Below are positions 1 to 12,837 of a stretch of DNA of 64,000 nt, one piece after another. Within the stretch, counting starts at the first letter, position 1, and each line of letters begins with the position of its first letter. The position numbers and the translations under genes were made by a program. The stretch is from Spirodela intermedia (lineage: Eukaryota > Streptophyta > Magnoliopsida > Alismatales > Araceae), in the NCBI GenBank assembly GCA_902729315.2, contig LR746272.1:11278327-11342326 (forward strand), in the 5' to 3' direction. The notes under the pieces are model-generated. The model saw only the letters and a program-made list of their open reading frames with translations, was not told the origin of the DNA and made no database searches.

Positions 1-3000
1 AAGGACTTTGACCTTGCTACCATACACCGAATTTGCGCCGCTACGCGGGGGAGAGACTCTGAATGCGGCACTCCTGACGCGAATCCGAGTACATTGCCCA
101 GTTTCGTCGCTTTAAAAAGTACAAATTTCACAGCATCAGCGCACCGCTAGGATGCCGAGGAGCCCTCGTCACGCATCACTTTAGAGACGGGCACGATGAA
201 CCCGCCCGCGCCAACCCCCGCGTCACAGATTTGTTTATTTCTGCGCTTCGACTGAACCTCCCTCGCCCCAGACGAGGTTCCACAATCAGAAATAGTCCGA
301 TGACACCTACTCTCAGGTATCGTCGTGCCTTCTGTCGACCCCTTTGTCCTCCTGGACCCCGGTCCCCGGAATCGCTACGTGCCGTGCCGAGGTGCTGGGC
401 GAACGTCCCCGAGGTGACACTATTCCAGCACCACCACAGAAAGCTCCGCCAACTTGAGTCAGGCGCATCGCCGCCCAAATCTTTTAAGGATCTAAGACCA
501 CTGTCCCATTCCTGCTCGCGCAACAGACGCCGAAGACGGAAGGAGAAGGGTCCCTGGACCGAAAATTGAAAGATAATGGGCGGGACGAAGACCCCGGAGG
601 GCGGTAGAAGCTTGTGGTTTCCGGCGGCCCAGATAATTACGAGTTCCAGAATTTGAAGAAAGACAAATGTCCATGGAGGTCCAATGGGAACGAGTTCTTC
701 AGTGGTTCGTCCTGTTCCTTCTTCGGCAATTAATTAAATAATTCTCTGGCCATATTTATATAAACTGACGATGAAAGTCGCCCCGGGAAATTAACGCAGG
801 AATTCAGGACTAACAAGAGCTTGGATTCAGCGGGGGTACAGCTGCGTTCCAATGTCAGCGTATCTTCTCCAGAGTAAGTCCGAATCTGGCAGAAAAGAAG
901 TTTCAAAATTATATTAGAACGAGGTAACTACCCATTCTATAAAACATTAGAGATCACTGGCCTTATTCATTGACTGAATCAGACCAGTCGAGTTTGGCTC
1001 GTACTGATCGTAATTCCGCGAGGACGATGGCCTCAAAGTCCACTACCAGCGATTAGCCCAATATAGTTAAATTCTCGAGCTGAGACTTCTCGATTAGTGT
1101 TTGCTGCAAGGAAGATGAGAGCAATCTGAGACGTTCTCACCTCGTGATCTATAAAATTAATAAAAAATGAACATCATTTAATGAACGATGATGTCGGTAG
1201 ACTTAACACGCGATTGAAAATTTTCGAGATTGACCAAGGGGGGAGCTACCGACGCTCCCAATTTTAATAAAACCAGGGGGTTATATGTCACATTTTGGGG
1301 AATCAAGGCTGAAACGCCGAACTTACCAAATGCACGAAATTATCAAGTAAAAACAGGCGGCTTCTTCTTGACCCGTTGACTCTATGAACAAAGATGACAG
1401 CCCACGAACTCTTCTGTTGTTACAACGATGACACTGGATCCCAAGAAAGGGCTTACCAGTTGCACTCGGAGCCGGTCTCCCCCCAAACCCGGCTCTAACC
1501 TTCCAGCTATTCGACGCCGAGAGAGGGAGAGAGGGAGAGAGAGAGAGAATGGGGAGGGGGGGGGGTTGATCCGCGGCTAACGACACCAAGAGCTGCGAAG
1601 ACCGTGGGCCGGGCCGAGAGAATCCAATCGTATTTTGGGCTGACTGTGGGCCGGCACAGGGTACGCATCGATCTCCGAGTCAAAATGAACCGGATCACGA
1701 AGCAGCGAAAGCATGACGCAAGAGACAGCAGGTTCCGACGCTTATCTAATCTGGCCTAAGGTCAAATCCGACCCCTAGGAAAGCAGGTAGGTCGGGCTCG
1801 ACGAGGAGGAAACAAAAAAATCTACCCATCCCGCATGTTAGAGAGCTTGAAATTGAAAACTAACGTCGTGGCCACTCATTTATTCATTGTTTATGGAGAG
1901 GGAGGGCAGAGCAGCCGAATGCGACAGAGCATTTTTACTTATTTATTCGGTAGAACCCGGGGCGATGACGGTGCGCAGTGAGCGGCTGAACAGTCACCTA
2001 ACAGAGATTCACGTGCGAAGCAAGGCGCCCGATTTAGATCCTGACCGGGTTCGATCTGCCGAAGGGCTTTTGCTCTGGGTTCGAGAATATTTGTGTGGTT
2101 ATTATCTGGGGGTTTTTGTTCTTCCCTGATAATTAAACAAATATGTTTTCAAACTTGGGGAGCGCGGCTCGGAGTGTTACTGTTTCATTCGTACGAAGTT
2201 GGAATTTTCCCGTCTCATTTTGGGGAACCGAACAATTCAGCGGGGGCCCGTAAGCTAATAGCCTCGACTCCATGGGTGGCGTCATCGCGTGGCACATCTC
2301 ATGCCCTCCTCCGGTCATGTGGGTTGTCGACACGTGGCGCCCCGCCCATCCGCCGCCGTAACGGGTCTGTCGAACCCCGGTTAAGCGCGGAGCTTTGATT
2401 TCCGATTGCGTCCGGTGAATCTGGGACGGGCGGCCTCGCCGGTAGCCCGTTAAATTTTTTGAAAGCGGGGATTATTTAGCCGGGTTTCCTCTTACGAGTC
2501 CAAGGGGAGGCGCCGCTCCGGAGACCCGCCGGAAGGAGGGGGGGTGGAAGATTCGGCGTCGAGCAGAGGGGCCGGCGAGGTATGGTTAACCGCCTGCTGT
2601 TTCTTTCCCAGTAGGTGAAAAGACGACTCTGCTGTACTCTCTTGTTTCTCCTGCACCACTTGCTCGGCCATTACAGCGGAGGGGGGGCAACCTCCGTGGC
2701 GGTTTCCTCTGCCGGCATCCCCACCTCGTAAAAGAGATGGGCAGGACGTTCGACGGTGAACTGCACCGCCGCACGCTGAGAAGAGGGATGGGCGGGGGGA
2801 GAGGGGGGTCGAAGTATTAAAAGTCGCTCCAGGCGGGATGGGAGCCCCGCGGCGGAGGAACCTGAAGTAGATAGATAAACAGATGGAGTATCTTTTTAAG
2901 GACACGTCGCTCCAGAAAAGAAAGACCGGAGCTTGAAGGGCGGTAGTGGGGTGTAGCCCATCTTCCGGCTTCGTACCTCGCAGTTTTCAAATTTCCGCTC

Positions 3001-3871
3001 CCGTTTCTGCTCGGAGTAAGATTTGAGTCTGGGTGGGTTTCCTCTAGTCCGCTTCCCCTGCTGCGTCATTAAGCAAATGCCGAGGGGCAAGAAGGGGAGA
3101 TAGGCCGCCTCCCTGCTCTCGGCTCCACCCCCCGTCGTCTTCCTGTTATATCTCGTCTACTCTGCTCGCACATGGTGGATCGGATATTTGTGCATTGAGA
3201 GGAGCGCTCCTAGAGCCACATCGTCCCATGGCGAGGGCATGAGATGTCCAATCTTTCCTCGGATTTTAAGGCGGCCTGTTCCTCATCTTCCTCTTTTCTG
3301 CTGGAGTTGCAGAGAATATCTGGATAAATGAGCTAAGCTCCCCTCCGTGTCTTTCCCTGCCTCGCCCTCCTCTCTGTTCCCCGTCGCGTCTGCCCGCTCC
3401 GCCCCCCACCACAACTCTGAATCTTCTCATCATCTCCTGAGGTTCCATCGTTCCATCTTTTCTGCTTATTTTTTAAGATCCATTTGTTCCATGGACGCTT
3501 GTCCGGAGCGAAGGAAGATCCACACTTTGAATCCCATTAGTATGGTCGGCTTCGTATGACGCTCCTTTCTTTCCTGCACCTTTCTGGGCATCCTTTTGTC
3601 CCGTAATGGTGTTCATCACGAGGCCTTGACAGGTCTTTATTCCGAAACCCACACGTCTTTACGTAGTTTTCTTTTCTTTTATCATTTTTCACCGCATCAT
3701 CAAACCCTACCCAGATGAAAGTGGAGCACTCGGCTTTAGATTTGTACATCTTCATCCCATTTTGATCCTTTCTTTCCACACCCTTCTTCCCTTCTCTTCC
3801 CAGGACTTGGCGGGGCGGCGCTCTTTTTTCTACCCTGCTGTCCCCAACTGCGGGACGTCTGCTGCCGGAGT
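1..3871. other. Intergenic region upstream of the IQD gene
   Basis: No coding region can be supported here. Open frames are short, lack family resemblance and overlap on both strands. A small GA-rich patch lies near 1521-1549. From about 3120 to 3450 the plus strand becomes pyrimidine-rich, as in many plant 5' leaders, and a weak TATA-like stretch (ttatatct) sits near 3147. The IQD promoter and 5' UTR are probably in the last ~700 bp; this is inference. Confidence 0.5.
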
Positions 3872-5567
3872 ATGGGCAGGGCGACCCGATGGCTGAGAAG
3901 CCTGTTAGGCGGGAAGAAGGACACCAATGAGTCCAAGCACAATTCGAACGCCGGTGCCGCCACCAGAGCTGGGGACAGAGTCAAAAAGCGGTGGAGCTTC
4001 GACAAGTCCGAGAGGGAACAAGGAGACGTCGCCCCGGTGGCGCAGGCGCCGAAAGAAGACTCTGCGTGGCTCCAGTCACTCTACTCGACGAACGAGAAGG
4101 AGCAGAGCAAGCACGCTATCGCCGTTGCCGCCGCGACAGCCGCAGCGGCAGACGCGGCGGTGGCTGCCGCTCAGGCGGCGGTGGCAGTGGTGAGGCTAAC
4201 AAACCAAGGAAGGGGTTCCGTGTTCCTCGGCGGCCGGGAGCGATGGGCAGCCATGAAGATCCAGGCGCTCTTCAGAGGTTACCTGGTAGGCCCAGCTCAC
4301 CCCTCTCTTCAAGAATTCCTTCATTCTTCTTCCCCGGAGCCTCATACTGTCCATGGATTCCACTGCTTCCGACAATTATCACTGCTCGCTTCAACTTTCG
4401 TAGTTCGACTTTCTTACTCGGAAATCTAATTGAGATACCCTTCCCGATTTTGAATTTTTCCTGCTTCTGCAAGAACTTTGAGAGCCCGTGGCATCTTCTT
4501 TATTTTGTTTCTGTGAGCCACTGTTTGAAATGAACGATTTCTGTCGTTTCCGTGAAGGCGAAGAAGGCTCTTCGGGCCCTCAAGGCTCTGGTGAAGTTAC
4601 AGGCCCTCGTTCGGGGCTACCTCGTCCGCAAGCAAGCCGCCGCCACTCTCCATTGCATGCAAGCTCTCATTAGAGCCCAGTCCACCGTCCGGATGCAGAG
4701 GTCCCGCAACCTCCCCGTCCGCGACCCGTCGAGGTTGCAGGCGGAAGTCCGCCCGCGGAGATCCCTGGTAAGGAACCGGATGAGCTCCACCGGAACATTC
4801 AATGGCGGCCGCGTCTCCTGCGCTGACTCCTCCGCCGCCTTCCCCATCTGCAGGAGCGCTTTGACGAAACGAGGAGCGAGTGCGCCGTCCCCACGCTGCA
4901 CAGCCGGCGCCTGTCGGCGTCTCTCGATCAGGCGATCAATGGCTTCGAGGGGAGCCCCAAGATCGTGGAGATCGACCCAGGGAGACCCAAGTCGAGGAAC
5001 CGAAGGCCGAATACCCCCCTGCCCGACGCCGGCGACGACTTCCTCCCGCACACCCCCCCGCTTCCCTGTCAACTCTCCTCTCGAATCTCTTCCATCCCGG
5101 ATTCGCGCAAGAACAACCCCTACGACTTCGACTGGTCCCTCACCGGAGACGAGTGCAGGTTTTCCACCGCCCAGAGCACCCCACGGTTCCTGAACTCCTG
5201 CGTGACGGCGACCGTGCCGATGCCCTTGACGCCCGCGAAGAGCGTTTGTGGGGGCGACGGCATCTTCCGAAGATACCAGAACCTGTCGACCTTCCCCAAC
5301 TACATGGCCAAGACTCAATCATTCGAGGCGAAGGTAAGATCGCAGAGCGCCCCGAAGCAACGCCCTGAGCCCCCAGGCCCGAAGAGACTGCCCCTGAACG
5401 AGATGACGGAGCCGAGGGCCAGCCTGAGCAGCGTTCGGATTCACCGGTCATGCTCCCAGGTCCAGGAAGCTTTCAACTTCAAGAACGCCGTCGTCGGCAG
5501 GCTCGACCGATCCGCCGACCTCTGCAGGGAAATTGAGAGAGAGTACTATCTGCAGAGAAGGTGGTGA
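3872..5567 (+). CDS. IQ67-domain (IQD) calmodulin-binding protein
   Basis: Three exons, 3872-4285, 4558-4767 and 4854-5567, all joined in phase 0, encode about 445 aa. The ATG follows a pyrimidine-rich leader and gives the usual basic IQD start ([14 protein letters not shown]). An alanine-rich segment (residues ~81-106) precedes the IQ67 region at ~126-192. There IQALFRGYL, then [17 protein letters not shown], then [10 protein letters not shown] form IQ motifs with interleaved hydrophobic calmodulin sites. The first intron splits the first IQ motif after GYL, the classic IQD position. The C-terminal half carries the family blocks [32 protein letters not shown] and a basic end. IQD proteins bind calmodulin and act as scaffolds on microtubules, plasma membrane or nucleus. 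The subgroup is not resolved. If the 86-nt second intron were retained, the frame would shift and end at 5193. Confidence 0.93.
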
Positions 5568-8500
5568 TGAGACGTTTTAACCGCCTCCTCTTCCCTGTTC
5601 CTCGTCTCCCATTTACCGGAAGCTCGGCCGTCGATCTCGTCTGATTTGAAAATTAGAGCAATCTGTAGTTTTTTAGTCCTTACCGGCGCCGGGGAATAGA
5701 GAGAGGATGGGTGGCTGTCTGTAAACATAGCTTTCTTGCTTCATGTTTAAATGGAATGAATGTTTCACGCCTTCACTTCCCTCTCTCTATCTCTCCCTCT
5801 CTACGGTAGAATGGCCGTGGACATCAGTCTAGCTCCTTTCGCTGTCAGCCTCCTCCCCCCGCCGTCTGAACCCGCCCACGAGCTTCCCCTTTCTTCTTCC
5901 TGCTCCGCGCTTCACGTGAGGTTCGGAGATACCCCTCTGCATGTGCCTCCACCCCGCAGCTCTGTTGTTTTCTTCCCGTGCCCTCGTCAGTCACGGAGTC
6001 CCCCCGCCCCCGGCCTATTCTCTCGCAGCCTTTTCCGCTCCGCTCCACCCCACGTCGAACTTCGGTGGCGTCGTGTCACGATAATTTCCCCAGCGGGTTA
6101 CACCCCCCCATCCCCCCCACCACCCCACCCCAACAGTCGCCATGTGAGGAAGCTTTCGAAATTTCCCGTCGGTAATGATTAGGGTTTGGCTCGTCGGAGG
6201 GGGTTGCATCACGCTTCCATCATCGCTCTGGTTCTCGACTCCGTTCGTTTGTCGAGTAATGCGGCATATTATATTCAGCGTCATCCGAGATGCCGGACGG
6301 GTCTCACACTCTGTTTTCAAATCCCTATCGCGGACGACCGGAGGGTCCCCGGCGGCGGGACGAAGACGAACGGACGGCTGGCATCGTAAGGTCTTCACCC
6401 CCCATTCAAATTCAAAAAGCACGACTTCCCCTGACTCTCCGCGTTCATACATACTACCGGCCTGCGACCTCGCTCCAGAGTTTTAGGAGGCGGAGGGATT
6501 CCAAAGGGCAGTATAGATTAGGCCCCATCCCCGGTGAACAGTGAGCGCTCTGCAGTGGATTCGCATGTCGGCCGACGGGATTAAGGGGGAAGGTGCCGCG
6601 CTGAGGCCTAGTCGGCGCGCTTTAATGGCCTCGAGCTGTTCGAATCCCATGCCTGCCTGCGTAGGTCGGGATGAAATACGTAGAGCTCGTCTTCTGGTCG
6701 CCAGTGATTCAGTGGGTGTGTAGATTTCTGCGGCGACCAGTCGCCGCCGCCGCCGCCTTAAAAAATGATGGTTTGCAGGGTCAGCATTCCGGCGGCGAAG
6801 GGCCCGAGCCATCCACCATGAACACCCTGAGCATGGAGATGAAGATGAACCCGAAACTTATGATTGAGCCCAGCTCCGGCGTTTTAAGAGAAATGTCGGC
6901 GAGAGAAGGAGAGGGAGAGTCGCTCTCTGGATGAGATCGAAGGGAGACGAGTGCGGCGGCAACAAGAAAAGCATGCGCGACGGAGATAGGCAGCGCCCTC
7001 GTCAGATCCACGTGGTCGCCTGGTTGGTCGCCGGCCGTGAATATTCCACCCGCGGGGGAGGGGGGATGCCCGCCGACGGAGGGATGAGCCTGACAAGTAG
7101 TTAATTGTATTTCGAAAAAGGGTCAGGCGGCGGTAATTGAGCTTAGTTTATAGCGGAGCCGGGGGGAATTATTTTAGCCGACCAAAGATTTGAATTTTTG
7201 AAAGCTGTGTAGTCAGCGTCCGCTTCCCTCCAGCCCCCCACCCCGCCGGAGACGGCGACACTTGGTCAACTTGACCCGGTGGGATCGCTGCCCCGTCTCG
7301 GAATGGGATCCCGGTTCCTGAGACTGTTCCCCTGGCACCGTGGGAGGCGGCAGAGAAGAAGAGGAGCTCCGCCGGCGCCGTGACCCGTATTTTTCAAACC
7401 GACGGTCCACGTTCACCCCGTCCGACGCCGCGCGATTGCCGTCGGCCGACAGAGCGGGCGGCCTCCTACGGCTGTCGATATCGACCTCAGAGCCGCATGT
7501 GGGTGGCCTCGTCGCCGCCGTGAGGGAAGGAGAGAGAGAGGCAGAGAGTGGCGACGACGGTGGCTCCACCGGTGGCCGTATCCACATCGGGTAACACCGC
7601 TGTTCTCCTCAATCGGGAGCTCGAGTATCACGCAGTCTATCCGCCGGTCCCATCACCCGCTGCGCTTTCGCTCGGCCCCGCTGACTGACAGCCCCTCACA
7701 TCATCTGCTGGCAGGCGCGTTCCTCTCGCGGCCTCATTTGACGATGAAAATTATCTTATCCCTCCCGCGGGCGCGCGCCGGCCTCGACAGAGACGGCAGA
7801 GGGCGGGGAGAGGAGCCCCCCGCTGGCGGCAGTAATCAGAAAACTTCTCAACAGGTTGTCCCCTGACAACGCGCAGCAGCAGTGCATGCAAACTATGTCA
7901 TTGGTCGGCCCCCTGCGAGCTCAAATCCGAAACATGGCTGCCGCCGCCGCGATCTCACCGCCGGGGGCCGCCGCGGTAGGGCCAACCGAGCCGGCCGGAT
8001 GCGAGTCGCAGTAAATGATGGGAGGAGATTGCCAGAGAACGTTCGTCCCCTCCGAGCTTCCCTGCGAGGATCATGTGACGTCGCCCGAAGCAGGTGAGCA
8101 ATTACGGCTCTCCGCACTGGCCAGCCGGCGCGCGGTCGACTGAGGGAGGGAGGGAGGGAGGGAGGGAGGGAGGAGGGAGGGAATCAGAGGGGACAGACCC
8201 TCCTCGGCGAGGCCGCCGTTGACAGTGACGTGGAGGAGGGAGATGCTGGACCACCTCTGCTGGCGTACACGAGCCAATGTAGGGGGAAAGGGTGGCGCAG
8301 CGCTGGCCCTCTGTACTGGATTCCTTGGGGGAGCCTTCCTTGGTCGTTTGCGGTAAATCGGAGCACTCCGAGGCATCGCCGGCCCACTCGTTGACATCGC
8401 CTGCGGCCGTGGCTGGCTGGGGCTAGGAGAACAGTGGGAATATGGGGGGCTCGCCGGACCACCGAGCTTCTCTTAAATGCCGCTGCCTCCCGGAGGAACT

Positions 8501-8794
8501 TTCAGTTCGATCCTCAGAGGCTCATTCAAACCCTCCCTTCCTTACCTCCCCTCCCTCCATCTGTTCAAGGACCCTGCAACTCTGACCCCCACCGCCCCCA
8601 GCGGATCTTCAAAGCTGGCAGCTTTCTCGCAGGTGCGTTCAATGCAGTGCCAGAGAACCCCTATTTCCCTAGGCCGGCCCAAAATGAATATTGGACCGGC
8701 GTTTCATGGTGGATCGAACTATAAAATGGGCCGTCGTATTGTAGTTGGCAATGGTGTGAGGACATATCGTTCTCGAATTTCCCGCGAAGAGCGG
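5568..8794. other. Intergenic region between IQD and pectinesterase (tail-to-tail)
   Basis: Very GC-rich in 5.8-8.5 kb. Many overlapping open frames occur on both strands, as expected from few stop codons at high GC. None shows a recognisable domain or a convincing splice pattern, so none is called. A tetranucleotide GGGA repeat at 8142-8183 is listed separately. The 3' ends of both neighbours lie at the edges. Confidence 0.5.
8142..8183. repeat. (AGGG)n tetranucleotide repeat
   Basis: An essentially uninterrupted run of GGGA units on the plus strand ends in a variant ggagg. Eight or more consecutive GGG tracts separated by single A bases make this a strong candidate for a G-quadruplex on the plus strand. 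Confidence 0.9.
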
Positions 8795-10634
8795 TCACAG
8801 TTTGATCCACTCGGAACCGTCGATGAAGCTGAGAGAGATGAAGGGCTTGGCCTCCTCGTCGGTGAGCTCCCTCGACCAGGCCACCCTCCCCGCGTAGCTC
8901 GCCCCCGGCCCCGTGCACTTGTACTGCCCATAGAACACCGTCCTGCCATGGCGTCCAAGCACCACCAAGGGAGGACCTTCTTCAGTAGAGAGAGAAAGGG
9001 AGAGAGAGAGAGAGAGGTGTGCTTACATTTCGCGGTTGGGGTCGCCCCAGTTGTGCCAGCCCTTGGGGACGATGATGTTGTCCATGTAGGTGAAGGCGAA
9101 GACGACCCGGGAGAAAGTGCCCCATGCACGGCCCAGGTAGAGCGCCCCCGAACCCGTCACCTTGCAATTCACGAACGAGAACCCCGTGTCCTCCAGCATG
9201 CTCATCCTGTCCTGCGCCGTCACGGCCCCGAAGTTCACCGCTATCGCGTGCACGTGGCAGCTCTGCCCATCCACCTCCTCCATCAATCAATCCGCGAAGA
9301 ACACGAAGAACAAGAACAGGAACAAGAAGGAAAACATTTGGACTGCACTCCTGTTTCCTTCGGCTGGCCGCCAACGGCGAAAGGTTTCCTATGTGGCTAA
9401 ATCCGGGCCGCGAATTCCCGTGTGGGCCTTTACAGAATCACTGTCACGGGGAGGCGTAAAAGGCAGAATCATGCGGAATTTTGTAGCTCCCCCCCCGTGA
9501 CAACTGTCCTATCTCTTCACCATGTGGAGGCCAGCCCCCCCACCATACCTTGGCAGGGGGAAGACTGATGCCGCCCTTATGCTAGAATGCCCGATAGAAT
9601 ATGCCCCCCTGATCGTATTACCTGAGGAGGAGGGACGAGGGACGAGGTCTACCTCAAACAGGGAGAGACCGTTTCCGAAGATGAAGTCCACAGAGCCCTC
9701 GATGTAGCAATCCTTGTAGTAGTGCCTGCCCTGGTGATCGTAGAGCGTGTCCTGCGCGCCGATGAACTTACATCCCCAGAACGATGCGGTGTCGCCGGAA
9801 ATCCGCAGGGCCACCGCCTGCTTCCCCAGCGCCCCCGGCGGCGGAACAGGGGTCGTGTTCTGCGCGACACCGAGAAAACCGTCCATGGCGAGTCAGAGCA
9901 ATTCGCGCTCCTTCTATTCAGAGGAAGTCTTCTCCGGGTTTATGAAGAAGGCGCGGGGGACATACCTTGAAGGTGATGTTCTTCGCGATGAAGTAGGGGG
10001 AGTTGACTGCGAAGGTGGCGGAGTTGAAGGTTCCCATGGGCCGCCCATTGAAGCCCGGCGTCTGCGCCGTGTCGCCCCACTGGACGACGGTTTTATCCGC
10101 TCCTGCTCCCTCGACGGTTATGAACGCTCTGAACGGCGAAATGTTGACCTTCTCGCTGCAGAGAAGGGCTCTCGATTCACATTCTAGCAGGTGGAACTTG
10201 ACGACCGAATGGACAAGATCGCGATGAGAGAGAGAGAGTGATTCCTCAAGAAACCTAACGGCGGGAAGGACTCACGTGTAGACGCCGGGATTGACCTTGA
10301 TCACAACCCTCACGAGGTTGACGAATGGAATCGAATCGATGGCGGACTGTATCGTGGTGAAGTCGCCGGCGGAAGGGTTCTTGTCCACGGTGAGGGTGTA
10401 CGAGGGGAAGAGCTTGTTCATCGCCGTCCCGAAGAGCGAGTGCCGGAGGCCGCCGACGTACCGCACCCAGCGCAAGAACTGCTGCTCGATCATCTGCGCG
10501 CGAGTCGCATTCCCCGGGAACCCGCTCCCCCTGCTCCTCCCCGGCCGGATTCCCTTGCTGTGGCAGAGGATCTCCCCGGCGGAGCTCAGCAGAACGAGCA
10601 ACGCCACGCAGAGGACCCGCCGGAAAGCCGGCAT
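8795..10634 (-). CDS. Pectinesterase, PME53-like, without pro-region
   Basis: Five exons on the minus strand: 10634-10276, 10155-9966, 9859-9653, 9262-9027 and 8942-8795. All junctions are GT-AG and together they encode 379 aa. A signal peptide (residues ~1-24) is followed by a short basic spacer and then the pectinesterase beta-helix; no PMEI-type pro-domain is present. Catalytic residues are all visible: Gln197 (KQAVALR), Gln219 and Asp220 (GAQDTLYD), Asp241 (GSVDFIFGN), Arg297 and Trp299 (LGRAWG). The C-terminus [10 protein letters not shown] and the N-terminal block [17 protein letters not shown] match Arabidopsis PME53 (At5g19730) as I remember it. The enzyme de-esterifies cell-wall homogalacturonan, releasing methanol and leaving carboxylates that bind calcium or become polygalacturonase substrates. 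The start is the only ATG giving a secretion signal. The last intron contains a GA microsatellite. Codon use is strongly G/C-ending. Confidence 0.95.
8989..9016. repeat. GA microsatellite inside the last pectinesterase intron
   Basis: A run of GA units with a few GGGA or AAAG interruptions. It lies in the 84-nt intron between exons 4 and 5 of the pectinesterase, where it forms a CT tract on the transcribed strand. Confidence 0.85.
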
Positions 10635-12837
10635 CTTCGAATGCAGCGGATGAAGACGGCGAAGCGGGAAGGAGAAGGAGAGAGGGATGGCCCTCAGATG
10701 ACTACGCCGACGCCGATGGGGAGCGCGGCAGCCGGTCTACTTCCGGCGCCGGGGGAGGCGCTTCGGGAATTTAAAGGAAGTTCACGGGTTTCGCTTCTGC
10801 CAATAAAGGGCGGAGCGAGGCAGCGTGGGTCGCTCACAGGTCTACAACGAGAGGCGAGGCGTCTACCCCCCCCACACCCCCCCGCGGCACACTCTCTCTC
10901 TGCGTTGTGGGTTCCTCTCCTCCTCCTGCTGTGCCCCATTCGTCTTCACCATCAACCTCTTCCCGCAAAATGCACACCCCTAATAATCCCGGCTTCCCCT
11001 CCTCTTCTGACTCGAAAAAGGCTCGAGTTTGTGACCTCAACGTGCTTTGTTCTGGCTTCTGTTCTCTTCTGCTCCCTCGTAGTCAGCCGCCCGTGAGCCG
11101 TCCCCACTCCTCTTCCACGTCAACTTTCCTCTCTGTTTGTCTGCGTCTGCGAGCTCTCCCACTTTCTTTCACCACACTATTATTATCGTCGTCGCGTTGA
11201 CCTTCATGGACTCCCCTAGTGGGCCATGGGCCTCACCACGAAGCGGGTCTCGATTAGAATATTTATAAGATTTTTAATCGATGAGAATCTGGCCCGTCTC
11301 GACTTGGCCACCGACTCGGCCGGCCGCCTTCCTTTTCAGCGCAAAAGGCCCGCCCCACTGAGGAGCGACTCTGGGCTCCAGCTGGGCCGGCCAAATTATT
11401 TTGTTCGGATGTGGTCGGCCCGGCCTCATGATTGCCACGGAGGTGCCCGATACTTTTTCGTGATTCTTGTCTAAGTACCCCTACGCTATTATATCTATTG
11501 CAATTTCCCCTTTTTTTCTATTATTTTGTTGTTTTAGAACCTACGTGTATTTTTATTTTAAAAATATTTATAAGGTTTAGATCCCAGTAAATTTCAGAAC
11601 TGAAAAGGACCAGCGCCCCCGTTGTCAAGCGAAAAAGGAAAATTCCTCTGAATATTCTACATATATATAACAAGGACGATAATGCGTGGAATAATCGTAA
11701 ACAGATCTATAAGTTACCAATGATAACATTAAGATAAAAATGTATATTCGTCAATAAATACAATTCGTATGTACAAAAACTCCCACAAAAAATCCGTAAG
11801 TTGAAGAGGTGAATATATGAAAAATAAAATACACAGGATGAAGATATCATAATAAATATTTATTTTTTTGCACCGTTTAGATGCTTTCGTCCTAAATTGT
11901 TTACACGTCAAAATAGTGAAAAAAAACTTAAAAATTAGCCACAACGTGTATTTTTTCATATTTATCGTATTTTTATTATGCAGGCATTTAAGAAATTCTC
12001 TCGTTGACACTTCATCTTTGCATTTGTAAACATAAATAAAAAATAATACGAATATATACAAAATTACTGTCCGGCAAGACGAGCTAAATATGAAGGACTT
12101 TTCTCTAGATAAGTTAGTTTACGCCGACCTAAACCTGTTTAAACTCTACTTTTATTCAATGGCCGGGCGGTTAACTCCTACGTAAGCACGAGCCTTGTTC
12201 ATAAAACTTAGCAAAATCGACTCAAGGTATATTTTGATTGCAATAATACCCTGCATAAATTCGTCGTTGATCGACTGTTTGATTGACTGGCGAGAGGTAG
12301 ATGAGTACACGTGGTGCGCCTTGCTTGAGTTATGACGTGTCCTGACACGTTACGAGTCGGCCATTGGTCATACGGCGGGTCCCATCGCCTGCATATAAGT
12401 TTTCCACGTCGGCTGTGCTCAACGTTTAGTAGCACTAGCAGGGACTGAATAGTAAATTATCCACGAGGAGGACTAGGAATACGATGAATTCGCCGCGTAG
12501 AAACGAGGATAGATTATTTAATTGTCACGTCACATTTATCGCTTAAAAAATTTAATCCCTAAAATTATATCATATTAGACCTAGATTTCTATTGGTGAAC
12601 ACAGGGGTGGGTAGAATCTTAATTTTAATGTTCCGTCGGCGGTCGTATACTGGTTTCGAAGGGTGTAAAAAGAAAAAAAGAAAAAGAAAAACAGACTCTC
12701 CGGTCGTCTACTGGTCTCGCGGTATCCCCTTCCCCTCTTCCCAGTGCTCGTCGGCGGATCGCTCGCCGGCGCCTACTTCCCGAACTCCTACAGGTCCCAG
12801 AGAAGACCCGAGGGAGACCAAGGGAAGCCCGAGGATC
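10635..12837. other. Divergent intergenic region between pectinesterase and MKK6
   Basis: About 2.2 kb separates two start codons pointing away from each other, so both promoters should lie here. The pectinesterase side is GC-rich, while 11.5-12.6 kb is very AT-rich. A CACGTC-type element (gtcacgtcac) lies near 12525, ~310 bp before the MKK6 ATG. A 110-residue open frame at 11729-12061 is AT-driven low complexity and is not called. The MKK6 5' UTR probably occupies the last ~200 bp. Confidence 0.5.

Noticed and set aside
4617-5451. Minus-strand frames of 233 and 103 aa over the IQD gene
   Set aside because: They are antisense shadows of the GC-rich third IQD exon. The plus-strand product has a clear domain and splice structure.
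6636-6660. Possible tRNA gene from a gttcgaatccc box
   Set aside because: No A box and no cloverleaf could be folded from the upstream 60 bases.
11729-12061. A 110-aa minus-strand frame rich in Phe, Ile, Tyr and Lys
   Set aside because: Composition follows the local AT richness. There is no domain, no signal consistent with a membrane protein family and no partner exon.
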